This document shows positions 44,221 to 52,525 of a stretch of 64,000 nucleotides of DNA, in pieces. Source of the DNA: Alphaproteobacteria bacterium (GTDB lineage: Bacteria; Myxococcota_A; UBA796; GCA-2862545). The notes beneath the pieces were generated by a model that was given only the letters and a program-made list of their open reading frames with translations, was not told where the DNA came from and searched no databases. The position numbers and the translations under genes were made by a program. Positions within the stretch are counted from its first letter, which is position 1, and the number at the start of each line of letters is the position of its first letter. The stretch lies in assembly GCA_020632885.1 (NCBI GenBank), contig JACKEQ010000006.1:1-64000 (forward strand), given 5' to 3'.

Positions 44221-44868
44221 CTACCGCCCGAGGCGCGCGATCACCTCGTCGGGCCCGTCCACCTGCGACCAGACGCCATCCACCGACACGAAGAACGACG
44301 GGGTGCCCACGAGGGCGAGGGCCACGCCGCTCTCGGCCTGCTCGCGCACCACCGCTGCCACGCCGGGGTCCTCCAGGCAGTCGCCCGGTAGCTCGGCCAG
44401 GGCGTCCCCGCCGGCCTGGACGCGCTCGAAGAAGTCCTCGAAGCCCTCCTGACGGTAGGCGCAGACCGAGCCCAGCGCGAGGGTGCAGCGCTCGGGGTCC
44501 TCCCGGGAGACGCCCGGGTTGCACGGCGCCGAGAGCGGGAAGTTCCGGAACCGCAGCTCCGCGCCCGCCTCGCGGACGGCGTCGCGGACCTTCGGGTAGG
44601 CCACGAGGCAGTGCGGGCAGCGCCAGTCGCTGTACTGGATCACCACGTCGTCGGACCGCGTCGCGGGCACGACCACGAGATCGCCGTCGAGAAGCCCGAT
44701 CTCTGGCGGCGGACCGGGGGGCTCGGGCTCCACCGCGGGCTGCGGATCCACCGCGGGCTCCACCCAGGGCGGGTTGGCGTCGGGGTCCGGGAGGTCGAAC
44801 CCATCGAACCCCGCGCACCCGAGCAGCAGGACGGCACCGAGCGCGAGACCGCCGCGTGTGACCGTCAT
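44221..44868 (-). CDS. DsbA/thioredoxin-like lipoprotein
   Basis: The 215-residue lipoprotein (lipobox LLLGC, Cys 18) has a Pro-rich linker and a DsbA-like thioredoxin fold. The active site is C84-P-H-C87 (YSDWRCPHC), as in E. coli DsbA and the DsbA/BdbD-type family, and the cis-proline loop is VGTPSFFV (about residue 190). It probably oxidises or isomerises disulfides in exported proteins, of which this window encodes several. ATG 44868 overlaps the stop of the DUF2288 gene (ATGA). No DsbB-like partner is nearby. Confidence 0.88.
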   Translation of the reverse strand: MTVTRGGLALGAVLLLGCAGFDGFDLPDPDANPPWVEPAVDPQPAVEPEPPGPPPEIGLLDGDLVVVPATRSDDVVIQYSDWRCPHCLVAYPKVRDAVREAGAELRFRNFPLSAPCNPGVSREDPERCTLALGSVCAYRQEGFEDFFERVQAGGDALAELPGDCLEDPGVAAVVREQAESGVALALVGTPSFFVSVDGVWSQVDGPDEVIARLGR

Positions 44869-45155
44869 GTGACGATCTCCTGCGCGAGCACCCAGGGCTG
44901 CACGATCACGACCTGGAACCTCGGGTCTCGTGCAGTGAGGTCGGCGACGGCCGGCCCGTTGGGGCGGCCCAGGCGACCCACGGTCAGCCAGATCTCGACC
45001 CGGTCGGTCCGGTCGGTGGCGAGAGCCACGCCGGCCTCCAGCAGGTCCAGATCGGGGCGGACGAGCAACAGCCCGCCGCGGGTGTGGTGAGGCTCGAGGT
45101 CCGCCCATCGGCAGGCGAGGACCTCGGCGCGCAGCTTCTCCCGGACGTCATCCAT
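44865..45155 (-). CDS. DUF2288-family protein
   Basis: The 96-residue cytosolic protein matches the DUF2288 pattern: KLRAEVLACRWADLEPHHTRGGLLLV, then DLDLLEAGVALATD, and the terminal IVQPWVLAQE. The family is widespread and of unknown function. The ATG has no good ribosome site, and the sequence before it is TAGCCC plus six bases, a weak form of the leaderless pattern. It is coupled to the DsbA-like gene. Confidence 0.75.
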   Translation of the reverse strand: MDDVREKLRAEVLACRWADLEPHHTRGGLLLVRPDLDLLEAGVALATDRTDRVEIWLTVGRLGRPNGPAVADLTARDPRFQVVIVQPWVLAQEIVT

Positions 45156-45196
45156 GAGGCCGGGCTATCACGCGGCAGGTATGGCCGCGCGGACGC

Positions 45197-45295
45197 TCAG
45201 AGTGTGGCCAGCCACGCGACCGACACGGCCAGGCCGGCGGAGAGGACGGAGTACCACGACGCGACAGCGTACGTGCGGGCAGTGGGCGTGAACAT
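45197..45295 (-). CDS. Single-pass small membrane protein, 32 residues
   Basis: ATG 45295 follows GAGG with a seven-base gap and opens a 33-codon frame ending TGA at 45197. The peptide starts MFTPTARTYAVASWY and continues as one hydrophobic helix (SVLSAGLAVSVAWLATL) to the stop. It is a plausible membrane microprotein, in the gap between the DUF2288 gene and tmk. Expression is not proven; the frame could be chance. Confidence 0.35.
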   Translation of the reverse strand: MFTPTARTYAVASWYSVLSAGLAVSVAWLATL

Positions 45296-45496
45296 GGGCA
45301 CCTCGCGGAGCGTGGGGACTCGGTCCGTCCCCCTGGGGAATACATCGTCACACGTCCGTCACATTGTCGCAACTTCGTGCCGGAAAAAATGTGCTCAGCG
45401 AGAGATGGGCTTCCGTCCGATGTACTTCCCGTTCACGCGTCCGTCACCGACGATCGCCCCTCCCGCCGGATACTCCGGAGCACCCTGGAGGACGGC

Positions 45497-46084
45497 ATGA
45501 AGGGCTCGTTCATCGTGCTGGAGGGCCTCGACGGGGCCGGCACCACCACCCAGGCACGGGCGCTCCTCGCGATCCTGCCGCCGCACACGCTCGCCACCAA
45601 CGAGCCCACCGCAGGGCCGATCGGGCGCGTGGCCCGCCAGTCCCTCCGCGGCGATCCCGAGGCCCCACCGCTGCCCGCCCTCCCCTGGCTGTACGCAGCC
45701 GACCGCGCCGACCATGTGCACCGGGAGGTCCTGCCCGCCCTCGAGGCCGGGCGCACGGTGCTCTCCGATCGCTACGTGCCGTCGTCCCTCGCCTACCAGT
45801 CCCTGACCCACGACCTCCAGGCCGTGTGGGAGCTGAACCACCGCTTCCCCGTGCCGGACCGGGTGTTCTTCGTAGACGTGAGCGTGGAGACGGCGCTGGG
45901 GCGCATCCAGGGCCGCGGGGAGCCGGCCGAGATCTACGACACCGAGGAGCGCCTGCGCATCGTGCGGGCGGCGTACGTCGAGGTGATGGCGTTCCTCGCC
46001 GAGCGCGGCTGGCCCATCGTGCACATCGACGGCGACCAGCCCATCGACGCCGTCACCGCCGCCATCGTGGCCGGGCTCCCTTGA
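45497..46084 (+). CDS. tmk: Thymidylate kinase
   Basis: The 195-residue kinase phosphorylates dTMP to dTDP. It has the P-loop GLDGAGTT (10-17), the DR motif SDRYVPSSLAYQ that binds the dTMP base, and PDRVFFVDV before the LID. GGAGG lies five bases before ATG 45497. It forms an operon with lipB (TTGA overlap) and probably serS. The 200-base region upstream holds an AT-rich patch (GGAAAAAATG, near 45390) and two direct CGTCACA copies 11 bases apart (45346 and 45357), which could be promoter elements. Confidence 0.92.
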   Translation: MKGSFIVLEGLDGAGTTTQARALLAILPPHTLATNEPTAGPIGRVARQSLRGDPEAPPLPALPWLYAADRADHVHREVLPALEAGRTVLSDRYVPSSLAYQSLTHDLQAVWELNHRFPVPDRVFFVDVSVETALGRIQGRGEPAEIYDTEERLRIVRAAYVEVMAFLAERGWPIVHIDGDQPIDAVTAAIVAGLP

Positions 46085-46752
46085 CCCGATTCCTCCGGCT
46101 GCGCGGGCAGGTCGGGTACAGCGAGGCCCACGACCTCCAGAAGGCCCTCCTGGACGCGCGGATCGCAGGCGAGGTGCCCGACACCGTGCTGTTGCTCGAG
46201 CACAGCCCGACCATCACGGTGGGCCGGGCCCGCGACGCGGTGCGCAACGTCCTCGAGCCCGGCGACACGCCCGTCGTCACCGTGGAGCGCGGCGGCGACG
46301 TCACCTGGCACGGGCCCGGGCAGCTCGTCGCGTACCCCATCGTCGACCTGCGCGGACGCCGCGAGGACCTGCACCTCCACCTGCACAGCCTGGAGGCCGC
46401 CGTCATCGGGGTGCTCGCGGATCTCGGGCTCGCGCCCACCCGGGACGCCCGCAACACCGGCGTCTGGCTGCCCGGGCCCGTCCTCCCACAGAAGGTCTGC
46501 TCCATCGGCATCGCCTGCCGGCGCTGGGTCACCTGGCATGGGCTGGCGCTCAACGTGGACCCCGACCTCTCGGCCTTCGCGCGCATCCACCCCTGCGGCT
46601 TCAGCGCGGACGTGATGACCCGCCTCGTCGACCACGTGCCGGGCGTCACCCTCGATGCCCTGGTGGCTCCCCTCGCCCGTCACCTCGCGATCGCCCTCGA
46701 CATCCCCGAAGGGCCCCTCGAGACGCTCGACGTGGGCGACGTCCTGCGGTGA
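46081..46752 (+). CDS. lipB: Octanoyl-[ACP]:protein N-octanoyltransferase
   Basis: The 223-residue LipB starts at TTG 46081, which overlaps the tmk stop (TTGA). Catalytic residues are K138 (PQKVCSIG) and C172 (IHPCGFSADVMT), which with the WHGLALNV motif define the family. It transfers octanoate from ACP to lipoyl domains such as E2 at 28834, after which LipA adds sulfur. The distance from lipA (about 18 kb) shows that the lipoylation genes are split between two operons. Confidence 0.93.
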   Translation: MTRFLRLRGQVGYSEAHDLQKALLDARIAGEVPDTVLLLEHSPTITVGRARDAVRNVLEPGDTPVVTVERGGDVTWHGPGQLVAYPIVDLRGRREDLHLHLHSLEAAVIGVLADLGLAPTRDARNTGVWLPGPVLPQKVCSIGIACRRWVTWHGLALNVDPDLSAFARIHPCGFSADVMTRLVDHVPGVTLDALVAPLARHLAIALDIPEGPLETLDVGDVLR

Positions 46753-46798
46753 CACGGCGCACCCGCCCGCATACGTGCTCCGCTCCTGGAGACCCGCG

Positions 46799-48118
46799 AT
46801 GATCGATCCCCGCGTCCTCACCGAGCAGCCCGAGCTCGTCAAAGCCCACCTCGCCCGCCGCCACGACGGTGAGGCCGCGTCCATCGTGGACGCCGTGGTG
46901 GACCTCGCCGCCCGCCGCAAGGCCATCGTGGGCGAGCGCGACGACCTGCGCGCGGAGCGCAACACGCTGTCCAAGGCCATCGGGGGCCTCTACAAGAGCG
47001 GGAAGGCCGACGAGGCCGAGGCCATGAAGGCCCGGGTCGCCGAGGGTGCGGAGCGCATCAAGGCCCTCGAGGACGAGCTGTCGACCCTCGAGGCCACCAT
47101 CGAGGGCCACGCGCTCACCCTGCCGAACCTCCTGCACGACCACGTGCCCGACGGCCGCGACGAGCACGACAACGTCGTCGTGCGCACCTGGGGCACCCCG
47201 CGCACGTTCGACTTCGAGCCGCAGGCCCACGTCGAGGTGGGCGCGCGCCTGGGCATCCTGGACTTCGACCGGTCGACCAAGCTCTCGGGTGCCCGCTTCG
47301 GCATCCTCACGGGAGCGGCGGCCCGCATGGATCGCGCGCTGGTCGACTTCTTCCTCGACACGCACACCCGGGAGCACGGCTACACCGAGGTCTCCGTGCC
47401 CTACATCGTCCAGGCCCAGGCGGCCGTGGGCACCGGCCAGCTCCCCAAGTTCGCCGGCGACATGTTCCGGTTGGCCGAGCCGCTCAACGGCGAGACCGCC
47501 TACCTGATCCCCACGGCCGAGGTCCCGGTCACCAACATCCACCGCGACGAGATCCTCGAAGAGGCCGACCTCCCCGTGAAGTACGTGGCCTTCTCGCCCT
47601 GCTTCCGCAGCGAGGCCGGCAGCGCGGGCCGCGATGTGCGCGGGCTCATCCGTCAGCACCAGTTCCACAAGGTGGAGATGGTCTGGGTGGTGACGCCCGA
47701 GGCCGCGGAGGCCGCCCACGCCGAGCTGGTCCGCAACGCCGAGGTCCTCCTCCAGGCGCTGGAGCTGCCCTACCGCACGGTGGAGCTGTGCGCGGGCGAC
47801 ACGAGCTTCGGCGCCCACCGCTGCTTCGACATCGAGGCCTGGATGCCGAGCCAGGGCACCTACCGCGAGGTCAGCTCCTGCAGCGTGTTCGGCGACTTCC
47901 AGGCCCGCCGGATGAACCTCCGCTACCGCCCGGCCCCCGTGGACGGGAAGAAGCAGAAGCCGCGGTTCTGCTGGACGCTGAACGGCTCGGGTCTCCCGAT
48001 CGGCCGGATCATGGTCGCCATCCTGGAGAACTACCAGCAGGAGGACGGCAGCGTCGTGGTGCCCGAGGTCCTGCGGTCCCGGATGGGCACGGACGTGCTC
48101 CGCCCGCCTCAGGCGTAG
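46799..48118 (+). CDS. serS: Seryl-tRNA synthetase
   Basis: The 439-residue class II synthetase has an N-terminal antiparallel coiled coil (residues about 30-100) that grips the long variable arm of tRNA-Ser, then motif 2 (AFSPCFRSEAGSAGRDVRGLIRQHQFHKVE) and motif 3 (LNGSGLPIGRIMVAILENYQ). Two tRNA-Ser genes lie at 58865 and 58975. GGAG eight bases upstream supports ATG 46799. Its stop overlaps the opposing MBL gene by ten bases. Confidence 0.95.
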   Translation: MIDPRVLTEQPELVKAHLARRHDGEAASIVDAVVDLAARRKAIVGERDDLRAERNTLSKAIGGLYKSGKADEAEAMKARVAEGAERIKALEDELSTLEATIEGHALTLPNLLHDHVPDGRDEHDNVVVRTWGTPRTFDFEPQAHVEVGARLGILDFDRSTKLSGARFGILTGAAARMDRALVDFFLDTHTREHGYTEVSVPYIVQAQAAVGTGQLPKFAGDMFRLAEPLNGETAYLIPTAEVPVTNIHRDEILEEADLPVKYVAFSPCFRSEAGSAGRDVRGLIRQHQFHKVEMVWVVTPEAAEAAHAELVRNAEVLLQALELPYRTVELCAGDTSFGAHRCFDIEAWMPSQGTYREVSSCSVFGDFQARRMNLRYRPAPVDGKKQKPRFCWTLNGSGLPIGRIMVAILENYQQEDGSVVVPEVLRSRMGTDVLRPPQA

Positions 48119-49578
48119 AGCGGCAGCACCCAGGATCCCGGCGAGAGGCCGGCGCTCGCGCGCTCGAAGTGCAGCGCCGTGCGCTTCAGGAGCAGGTCAC
48201 CGTCGAGCAGCGGCATGCCGAGGCAGGCCCAGAGCCGGCTCTCGACGTCCGGGAACGGCTCGCGGCAGAAGCCCGAGAAGGCGTCGCACCGGCCGTCCAG
48301 GAAGTCCTCCAGATCGTCGGCCCACCAGGCCTCCTGGGGCTCACCGCCCGGCTCGCCCGCGACGAACCCGTGCGCACCGAAGCCCAGCGTGAAGTCCACC
48401 GGCTCGTCTCCGAAGACCACCCGCACCGTGTAGCTCCCGCCGTAGGCCGCCAGGAGGTGGATCAGCGGAGGTTGCCGCGAGCCCGCCAGGTACGGGAGGA
48501 AGCGACCGTTCAGCACGGCCTCGATGCGGGTGCGCTGGGCCTCCACGTCGCGTTCTCCTCCGCGGATCGGAGCGCACGGGAGCTCCGGGAAGAACGCGAG
48601 ATCGGGGTCGTAGGTGCGGGCCTCCTCGGCGTCCAGCAGCGTGAGGGCCGGCTCGGGCGTCCGATCCACGACCCGTCCCCCCTCGACGCGGTGCACAGCA
48701 CCCACGGTCAGGGCGTCGATCGTGTGCCTGCAGCCGTAGGCCTCCGCTGCCGCGCGCTCCTCGCGCACCCGGTGCTCGATGCGCACCGGGAACAGGATGT
48801 GCTGCCAGCGCGGGTCGAGCTCGTGGGGGGCGGTGAGTCCCTGGCCATGGATCAGGCGGACGACGTGCTCGCCCTGCCAGAGGTCGTCGGGGTCGTCGAC
48901 GGGGGCGTAGAGCGCGTGAACGGCCTCCAGCAGCTCGTCCCGGGCCTGGTCGACGAGGGCCTCGCGGTCCTCGAGGGTCCGGCAGCTCCGGCTCGCCAGG
49001 GTCGCGGTGAGCTCGTTCTCGGTGGTGAGGAACACCGAGGAGGTGATGCCCGGCTCGCGCATCAGGTGGCTCACGAAGGCCCGCAGCTCGGGGTCGTCGA
49101 GAGAGAGGTTCGCGTCCGCCTCGACCAGGACGCGCTCGTCGCCGTTCGTGACCACCAGGACCATGACGTCGTCCTCGTTGGTGGGCACGGGGCTCACGTC
49201 GTAGAACCCGAGCAGCTCGACCCCGCGGAAGATCACGGGCTCGTGGGGCTGGAGCACGAGGATCCGGACGCCCAGGAGGTGCTCGCGGAACACCGGGACC
49301 AGGAGCGCGAGGGTGACGGGCAGGATCAGGACGGGCGGGTGCTCGAGCTCGCGCCAGAGCCGCACCAGCGTGTAGGGATCGAGGTGATCGCAGTGCCCGT
49401 GGGTGAGGTAGACGGCGTGGGGAGCGAGGTCCTCCGCCGCGAACCGCACGCGCGGGAAGCGACCCATCCCATCGCCGACCGCGTGGTCCGAGAGCCAGGG
49501 GTCGACGAGGATGCGCGTGGGCTGCTCACCGTCGAGGTCGAGCAGCACGCAGCTGTGTCCGAGGGCCGTGATCTGCAT
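48109..49578 (-). CDS. Metallo-beta-lactamase-fold protein with long C-terminal extension
   Basis: The 489-residue protein has an N-terminal MBL fold of the UlaG/lipid-hydrolase type (MQITALGHSCVLL, DPWLSDHAVG, then THGHCDHLD with H60, H62, D64, H65). The later part (about 240-489) is unlike other MBL enzymes and may be a separate domain; it holds AAYGGSYTVRVVFGDEPVDFTLGF, which resembles an MBL-associated iron-sulfur-free module. The substrate is unknown; related proteins occur in natural-product and nucleotide-sugar pathways. It follows the SDR gene by 15 bases in the same direction and converges with serS. Confidence 0.8.
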   Translation of the reverse strand: MQITALGHSCVLLDLDGEQPTRILVDPWLSDHAVGDGMGRFPRVRFAAEDLAPHAVYLTHGHCDHLDPYTLVRLWRELEHPPVLILPVTLALLVPVFREHLLGVRILVLQPHEPVIFRGVELLGFYDVSPVPTNEDDVMVLVVTNGDERVLVEADANLSLDDPELRAFVSHLMREPGITSSVFLTTENELTATLASRSCRTLEDREALVDQARDELLEAVHALYAPVDDPDDLWQGEHVVRLIHGQGLTAPHELDPRWQHILFPVRIEHRVREERAAAEAYGCRHTIDALTVGAVHRVEGGRVVDRTPEPALTLLDAEEARTYDPDLAFFPELPCAPIRGGERDVEAQRTRIEAVLNGRFLPYLAGSRQPPLIHLLAAYGGSYTVRVVFGDEPVDFTLGFGAHGFVAGEPGGEPQEAWWADDLEDFLDGRCDAFSGFCREPFPDVESRLWACLGMPLLDGDLLLKRTALHFERASAGLSPGSWVLPLYA

Positions 49579-49593
49579 GGCCGCACGTACCCG

Positions 49594-50433
49594 CTACACG
49601 AGGCGCTCGCTCGCCTCCCAGAGGGCGGCACGGGCCTCCGGATCGTCTACGGCCGGGTGCGTGGCCGCGGGGTGGTAGCGGCGGAACCAGGCACCCGCGA
49701 ACGGCGCCAGGTCCTCGTCCTCCGCGAGCCGCAGCACGGTGCGCGCGCCGCGCTCGGGCGACACGAAGGCCACCCGCATCACGGTGTCCACGAGGAGCCG
49801 CAGGTGCGGTGGGAGCACGTCCTGAGCGTGCGTGCGCACGGCCCCCGGGTGCACGGACACGGGCGTCACACCCTGCGATCCGAGCCGTACGGCCAGCTCC
49901 TTCGCGAACATCACCCGCGCGAGCTGCACGTCCGCCGAGGCCTGGCCCCAGTCCCACGCGCGCTCGATCCAGTCGAGGTCGTCCAGACGCAGCTCGCCCT
50001 TCCGGTGGTAGAGGCCCGCCAGCACGACCACCCGCGCCGGCGCGCTGGCCACGAGCCGCTCCCGGAGGCGCGACACGAGCTGGAAGTGCCCGAGGTACCC
50101 GGCGTGCCAGCCCCGCTCCACGTCCAGGCCCGTGATCTCGCGCTCCAGCAGCGTCAGGCCGGCGTTCGCCACGACGACGTGGAGAGCCGGGAACCGCGAC
50201 AGCACGGACTCGGCACACCGATCGACGCTGCCTGGATCCTCGAGGTCGCACGGCACCGCATGCACCCGGGTGTTCCCGGTCGCCTCGCGGATCTCGAGGG
50301 CGGCGTCCTCGCCGCGTTCCGCGTCCCGGCAGGCCAGGATCACGGTCGCACCGTCCCGCGCGAGCCCCTCCGCGGTCGCCCGCCCGAGCCCGCGGTTCGC
50401 TCCGGTCACCAGCGCCGTCACGTCGTCGTGCAT
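49594..50433 (-). CDS. SDR-family protein with lost catalytic residues
   Basis: The 279-residue protein is a short-chain dehydrogenase/retinol-dehydrogenase-like fold: TGANRGLG cofactor loop (10-17), CDLEDP, VANAG (N90) and HPGAVRT. The catalytic set is missing. The usual SS of the active strand reads AG (139-140), the Tyr of YxxxK aligns with S166 and the Lys with Q170 in ASADVQLARVMFAKEL. It can probably bind NAD(P) but not act as a normal reductase. GGAGG six bases upstream supports ATG 50433 over ATG 50454. It is upstream of the MBL gene in the same unit. Confidence 0.8.
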   Translation of the reverse strand: MHDDVTALVTGANRGLGRATAEGLARDGATVILACRDAERGEDAALEIREATGNTRVHAVPCDLEDPGSVDRCAESVLSRFPALHVVVANAGLTLLEREITGLDVERGWHAGYLGHFQLVSRLRERLVASAPARVVVLAGLYHRKGELRLDDLDWIERAWDWGQASADVQLARVMFAKELAVRLGSQGVTPVSVHPGAVRTHAQDVLPPHLRLLVDTVMRVAFVSPERGARTVLRLAEDEDLAPFAGAWFRRYHPAATHPAVDDPEARAALWEASERLV

Positions 50434-50480
50434 GTCAGCCTCCTGCGAGGCCATACCCGTCAGTCGCGGACCCGTCCTGC

Positions 50481-50486
50481 TATGTT
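50481..50486 (+). promoter_or_regulatory. -10-like box TATGTT
   Basis: TATGTT (TANNNT) lies 15 bases before ATG 50502, with GGAGG between. It opens the unit 50502-51715, divergent from the SDR gene. Confidence 0.3.
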
Positions 50487-50501
50487 GTGCGCGGAGGGGT
50501 C

Positions 50502-51278
50502 ATGCTGCTGCTGCTGGCGGGGCTCGCGTGGTCCGAGCCCGTCCATGTCGACCTGAGGCAGGACGAGGGCGAGCGCGTCCTCAACGGGATCCTGGGCGAC
50601 GACGCGTCGTTCTGGAAGGATTCCTGGGAGAAGTCCTTCGAGGACAAGGTCTACGACCTGATGCGCCTGAAGTCCCTGGAGACCGGCTATGTCCCGATGA
50701 TCTCGGGCGAAGGCCTCGAGGACTTCGCGCACGAGGTCGTCGTCGAGACCGTCTACGAGCGGAACGTCTGGCTGCCGCGCCACACGAGCGGCACCAAGAT
50801 CGTGCTGCCGCTCGGGTCCGGCTACGACAGCTCGGTGGGGGCGGAGTACCGCGACTCGTTCTACGTGCTCGATCTCACGGTGTTCTACGCCACCTTCCCG
50901 CAGCGGATGTACAAGCGTCACGACCCCGAGACGAACACCACGGTGCTCTGGTTCGAGAAGCTGAAGCCCGAGTGGGTCGGAGACCGCTGGTCCGCGTACG
51001 AGGCGTCGATGAAGAACGCCACCGACACGATGGAGACGCGCTGGCTGGGCAGCTCGATCGTCCAGGTCGACGACGTCTACGGCATGTTCGTCGTCAGCCC
51101 GGGCAAGCGGCGCCGAAGCCGCGTCAGCTTCGTGAGCAAGCTGTCGTTCGGCGACGACGCCGGCTGGATCGCCCGCATGGGCAGCCAGATGCCGGGAGTC
51201 CTCCGGTCCGGGCTGAAGAGCGGCTTCCAGGCCTCGGTCGCCATCGCGTCCGAGATCCAGAAGACCCGCAGCCTCTGA
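50502..51278 (+). CDS. Secreted START/SRPBCC-like protein
   Basis: The 258-residue product has a short signal sequence (MLLLLAGLAWSEP) and a soluble domain with a helix-grip look: DSSVGAEYRDSFYVLDLTVFYATFP, TVLWFEKLK, MFVVSPGKRRRSRVSFVSKLSFG, and a long C-terminal helix (SGLKSGFQASVAIASEIQKT). This pattern resembles START/SRPBCC lipid-transfer domains, but identity is not certain. GGAGG five bases upstream fixes ATG 50502. The next gene begins at a CTG overlapping its stop. Confidence 0.55.
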   Translation: MLLLLAGLAWSEPVHVDLRQDEGERVLNGILGDDASFWKDSWEKSFEDKVYDLMRLKSLETGYVPMISGEGLEDFAHEVVVETVYERNVWLPRHTSGTKIVLPLGSGYDSSVGAEYRDSFYVLDLTVFYATFPQRMYKRHDPETNTTVLWFEKLKPEWVGDRWSAYEASMKNATDTMETRWLGSSIVQVDDVYGMFVVSPGKRRRSRVSFVSKLSFGDDAGWIARMGSQMPGVLRSGLKSGFQASVAIASEIQKTRSL

Positions 51279-51715
51279 CGTCCCTCACCGCCGGCCTCCG
51301 TCCCCTCGCGGACCTGCTCGCCGACCTCGAGGCCCGCGGGGTGCGCACCAACGCCTATGGCGACGCGCTCCTGCCGCGGGTCCCGGTCCTCCACGAGCCC
51401 CGGGAGGTGCACGTCGTCGTCCGCACCGTCGCGGAGCTCGGCTGGCCCGAGGGTGCCGAGCTCGACCGGGTGCTCGAGCGCACGACCGGGTTCGCGCCCT
51501 GTCCGCTCGAGACCGCCCTCCTGCTGAGGCTCGCCTGGACGGACCCCGTGCACCCTCGCATCACCGTGCTCTCCGCCCGCGCCGAGCCCGACGAGACGGC
51601 CCCGCGCGGCTTCTACCTGCGCGACGACGCCGAGGGACCCTGGCTCAGGGCGTACGTGGCGTCGGACGACTGGGTCTTCCCGCCAGACGAGCGCCTGGCG
51701 GTGCTCCAGACCTGA
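51275..51715 (+). CDS. Conserved hypothetical, possible CTG start
   Basis: The frame is open from the stop of the previous gene. CTG 51275 forms CTGA with that stop, in line with other NTGA overlaps here, giving 146 residues; the next clear start is GTG 51341 (124 residues). The sequence LADLLADLEARGVRTNAYG, CPLETALLLRLAWTDP and PRGFYLRDDAEGPWLRAYVASDDWVFPPDERL looks like a conserved cytosolic family that I cannot name. The stop at 51715 is one base from the opposing gene. Confidence 0.5.
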   Translation: MTSLTAGLRPLADLLADLEARGVRTNAYGDALLPRVPVLHEPREVHVVVRTVAELGWPEGAELDRVLERTTGFAPCPLETALLLRLAWTDPVHPRITVLSARAEPDETAPRGFYLRDDAEGPWLRAYVASDDWVFPPDERLAVLQT

Positions 51716-51716
51716 C

Positions 51717-52466
51717 TCAGGGGGCGGCCTCCTCCATCACGGAGGGCGTCTTCGGAGCCTCGGTGGCCGCGGGAGCCGCGGCCGCGGGGGCCGGCGGGGG
51801 CGTCGCTGCCGGCACGTTCGGGGTCTGCACCGGCGTCGGTGCCGCAGCCGTCGGACCCGACGCCGCGGGCGCCGTCTCGGGAGCGGTGCTCGGGAGCGCC
51901 GGACAGAGCTTCTGACCGAGCCACGTGCTGCTGAAGTTCCCCTTCACCCCGAGGCCGAGCTGCACGCCGCCGCCGCCGGTGAGCACGGGCTGACCGTTCT
52001 TGTCGGTCTTGCAGCCCATCCCGAAGCTCGCACCGGCCCCGAGGCCCGCCTTCACGCCCGCCGTGACGTTGTTGTCCTCGCTGCCGAGTCGGGCCTTCGC
52101 CTCGCAGCCCGCGATGCTGCCCTCGAGCTTGGCGCCGAGCCGGTGCCGGCCCACCTCGGCCTCCCCGCCGCCCTTGAGCAGGTGACAGGACCCTGCGAGC
52201 TCGCCCACATCGCCGTCACGCCCGCCGACACGGAGCTTTCCTTCGCTCTGGACGGCCTCTGCCTTGATCCGCGCGCCATCGGGTCCCCAGCGGGCGTCCA
52301 GGTCGCCCCGGGCTCCCTTGATCTCGGCACCGAGCACCTTCTTGGGGTCGGTCTGGAGATGGAGGCCCACGCCTCCCTTGATCGAGCCCTGGCTCAGCGA
52401 GCCCTGCGCCTGGAGATGGGCGAGCGGGTTGGCGAGCGCGAGCGGCTTGCGCGAATAATCGGCCAC
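51717..52466 (-). CDS. Gly/Ala-rich protein of unknown function
   Basis: GTG 52466 is preceded by GGAGG with a five-base gap, and a TAGGCT box lies at 52528-52533. The 249-residue product has no signal peptide. Residues 1-190 show repeated Gly-rich strands (GSLSQGSIKGGVGLHL, KGARGDLDARWG, NNVTAGVKAGLGAGASFGMG) that may form a barrel or beta-helix, and three lone cysteines. The C-terminus is Pro/Ala/Thr-rich and disordered. The origin of the fold is unclear. It converges with the hypothetical gene ending at 51715. Confidence 0.5.
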   Translation of the reverse strand: MADYSRKPLALANPLAHLQAQGSLSQGSIKGGVGLHLQTDPKKVLGAEIKGARGDLDARWGPDGARIKAEAVQSEGKLRVGGRDGDVGELAGSCHLLKGGGEAEVGRHRLGAKLEGSIAGCEAKARLGSEDNNVTAGVKAGLGAGASFGMGCKTDKNGQPVLTGGGGVQLGLGVKGNFSSTWLGQKLCPALPSTAPETAPAASGPTAAAPTPVQTPNVPAATPPPAPAAAAPAATEAPKTPSVMEEAAP

Positions 52467-52525
52467 GACGGCCTCCACAAAGCAAAGAGAGACAAGTGCA
52501 AACGCCGGGTCATCACCCGACCTGC

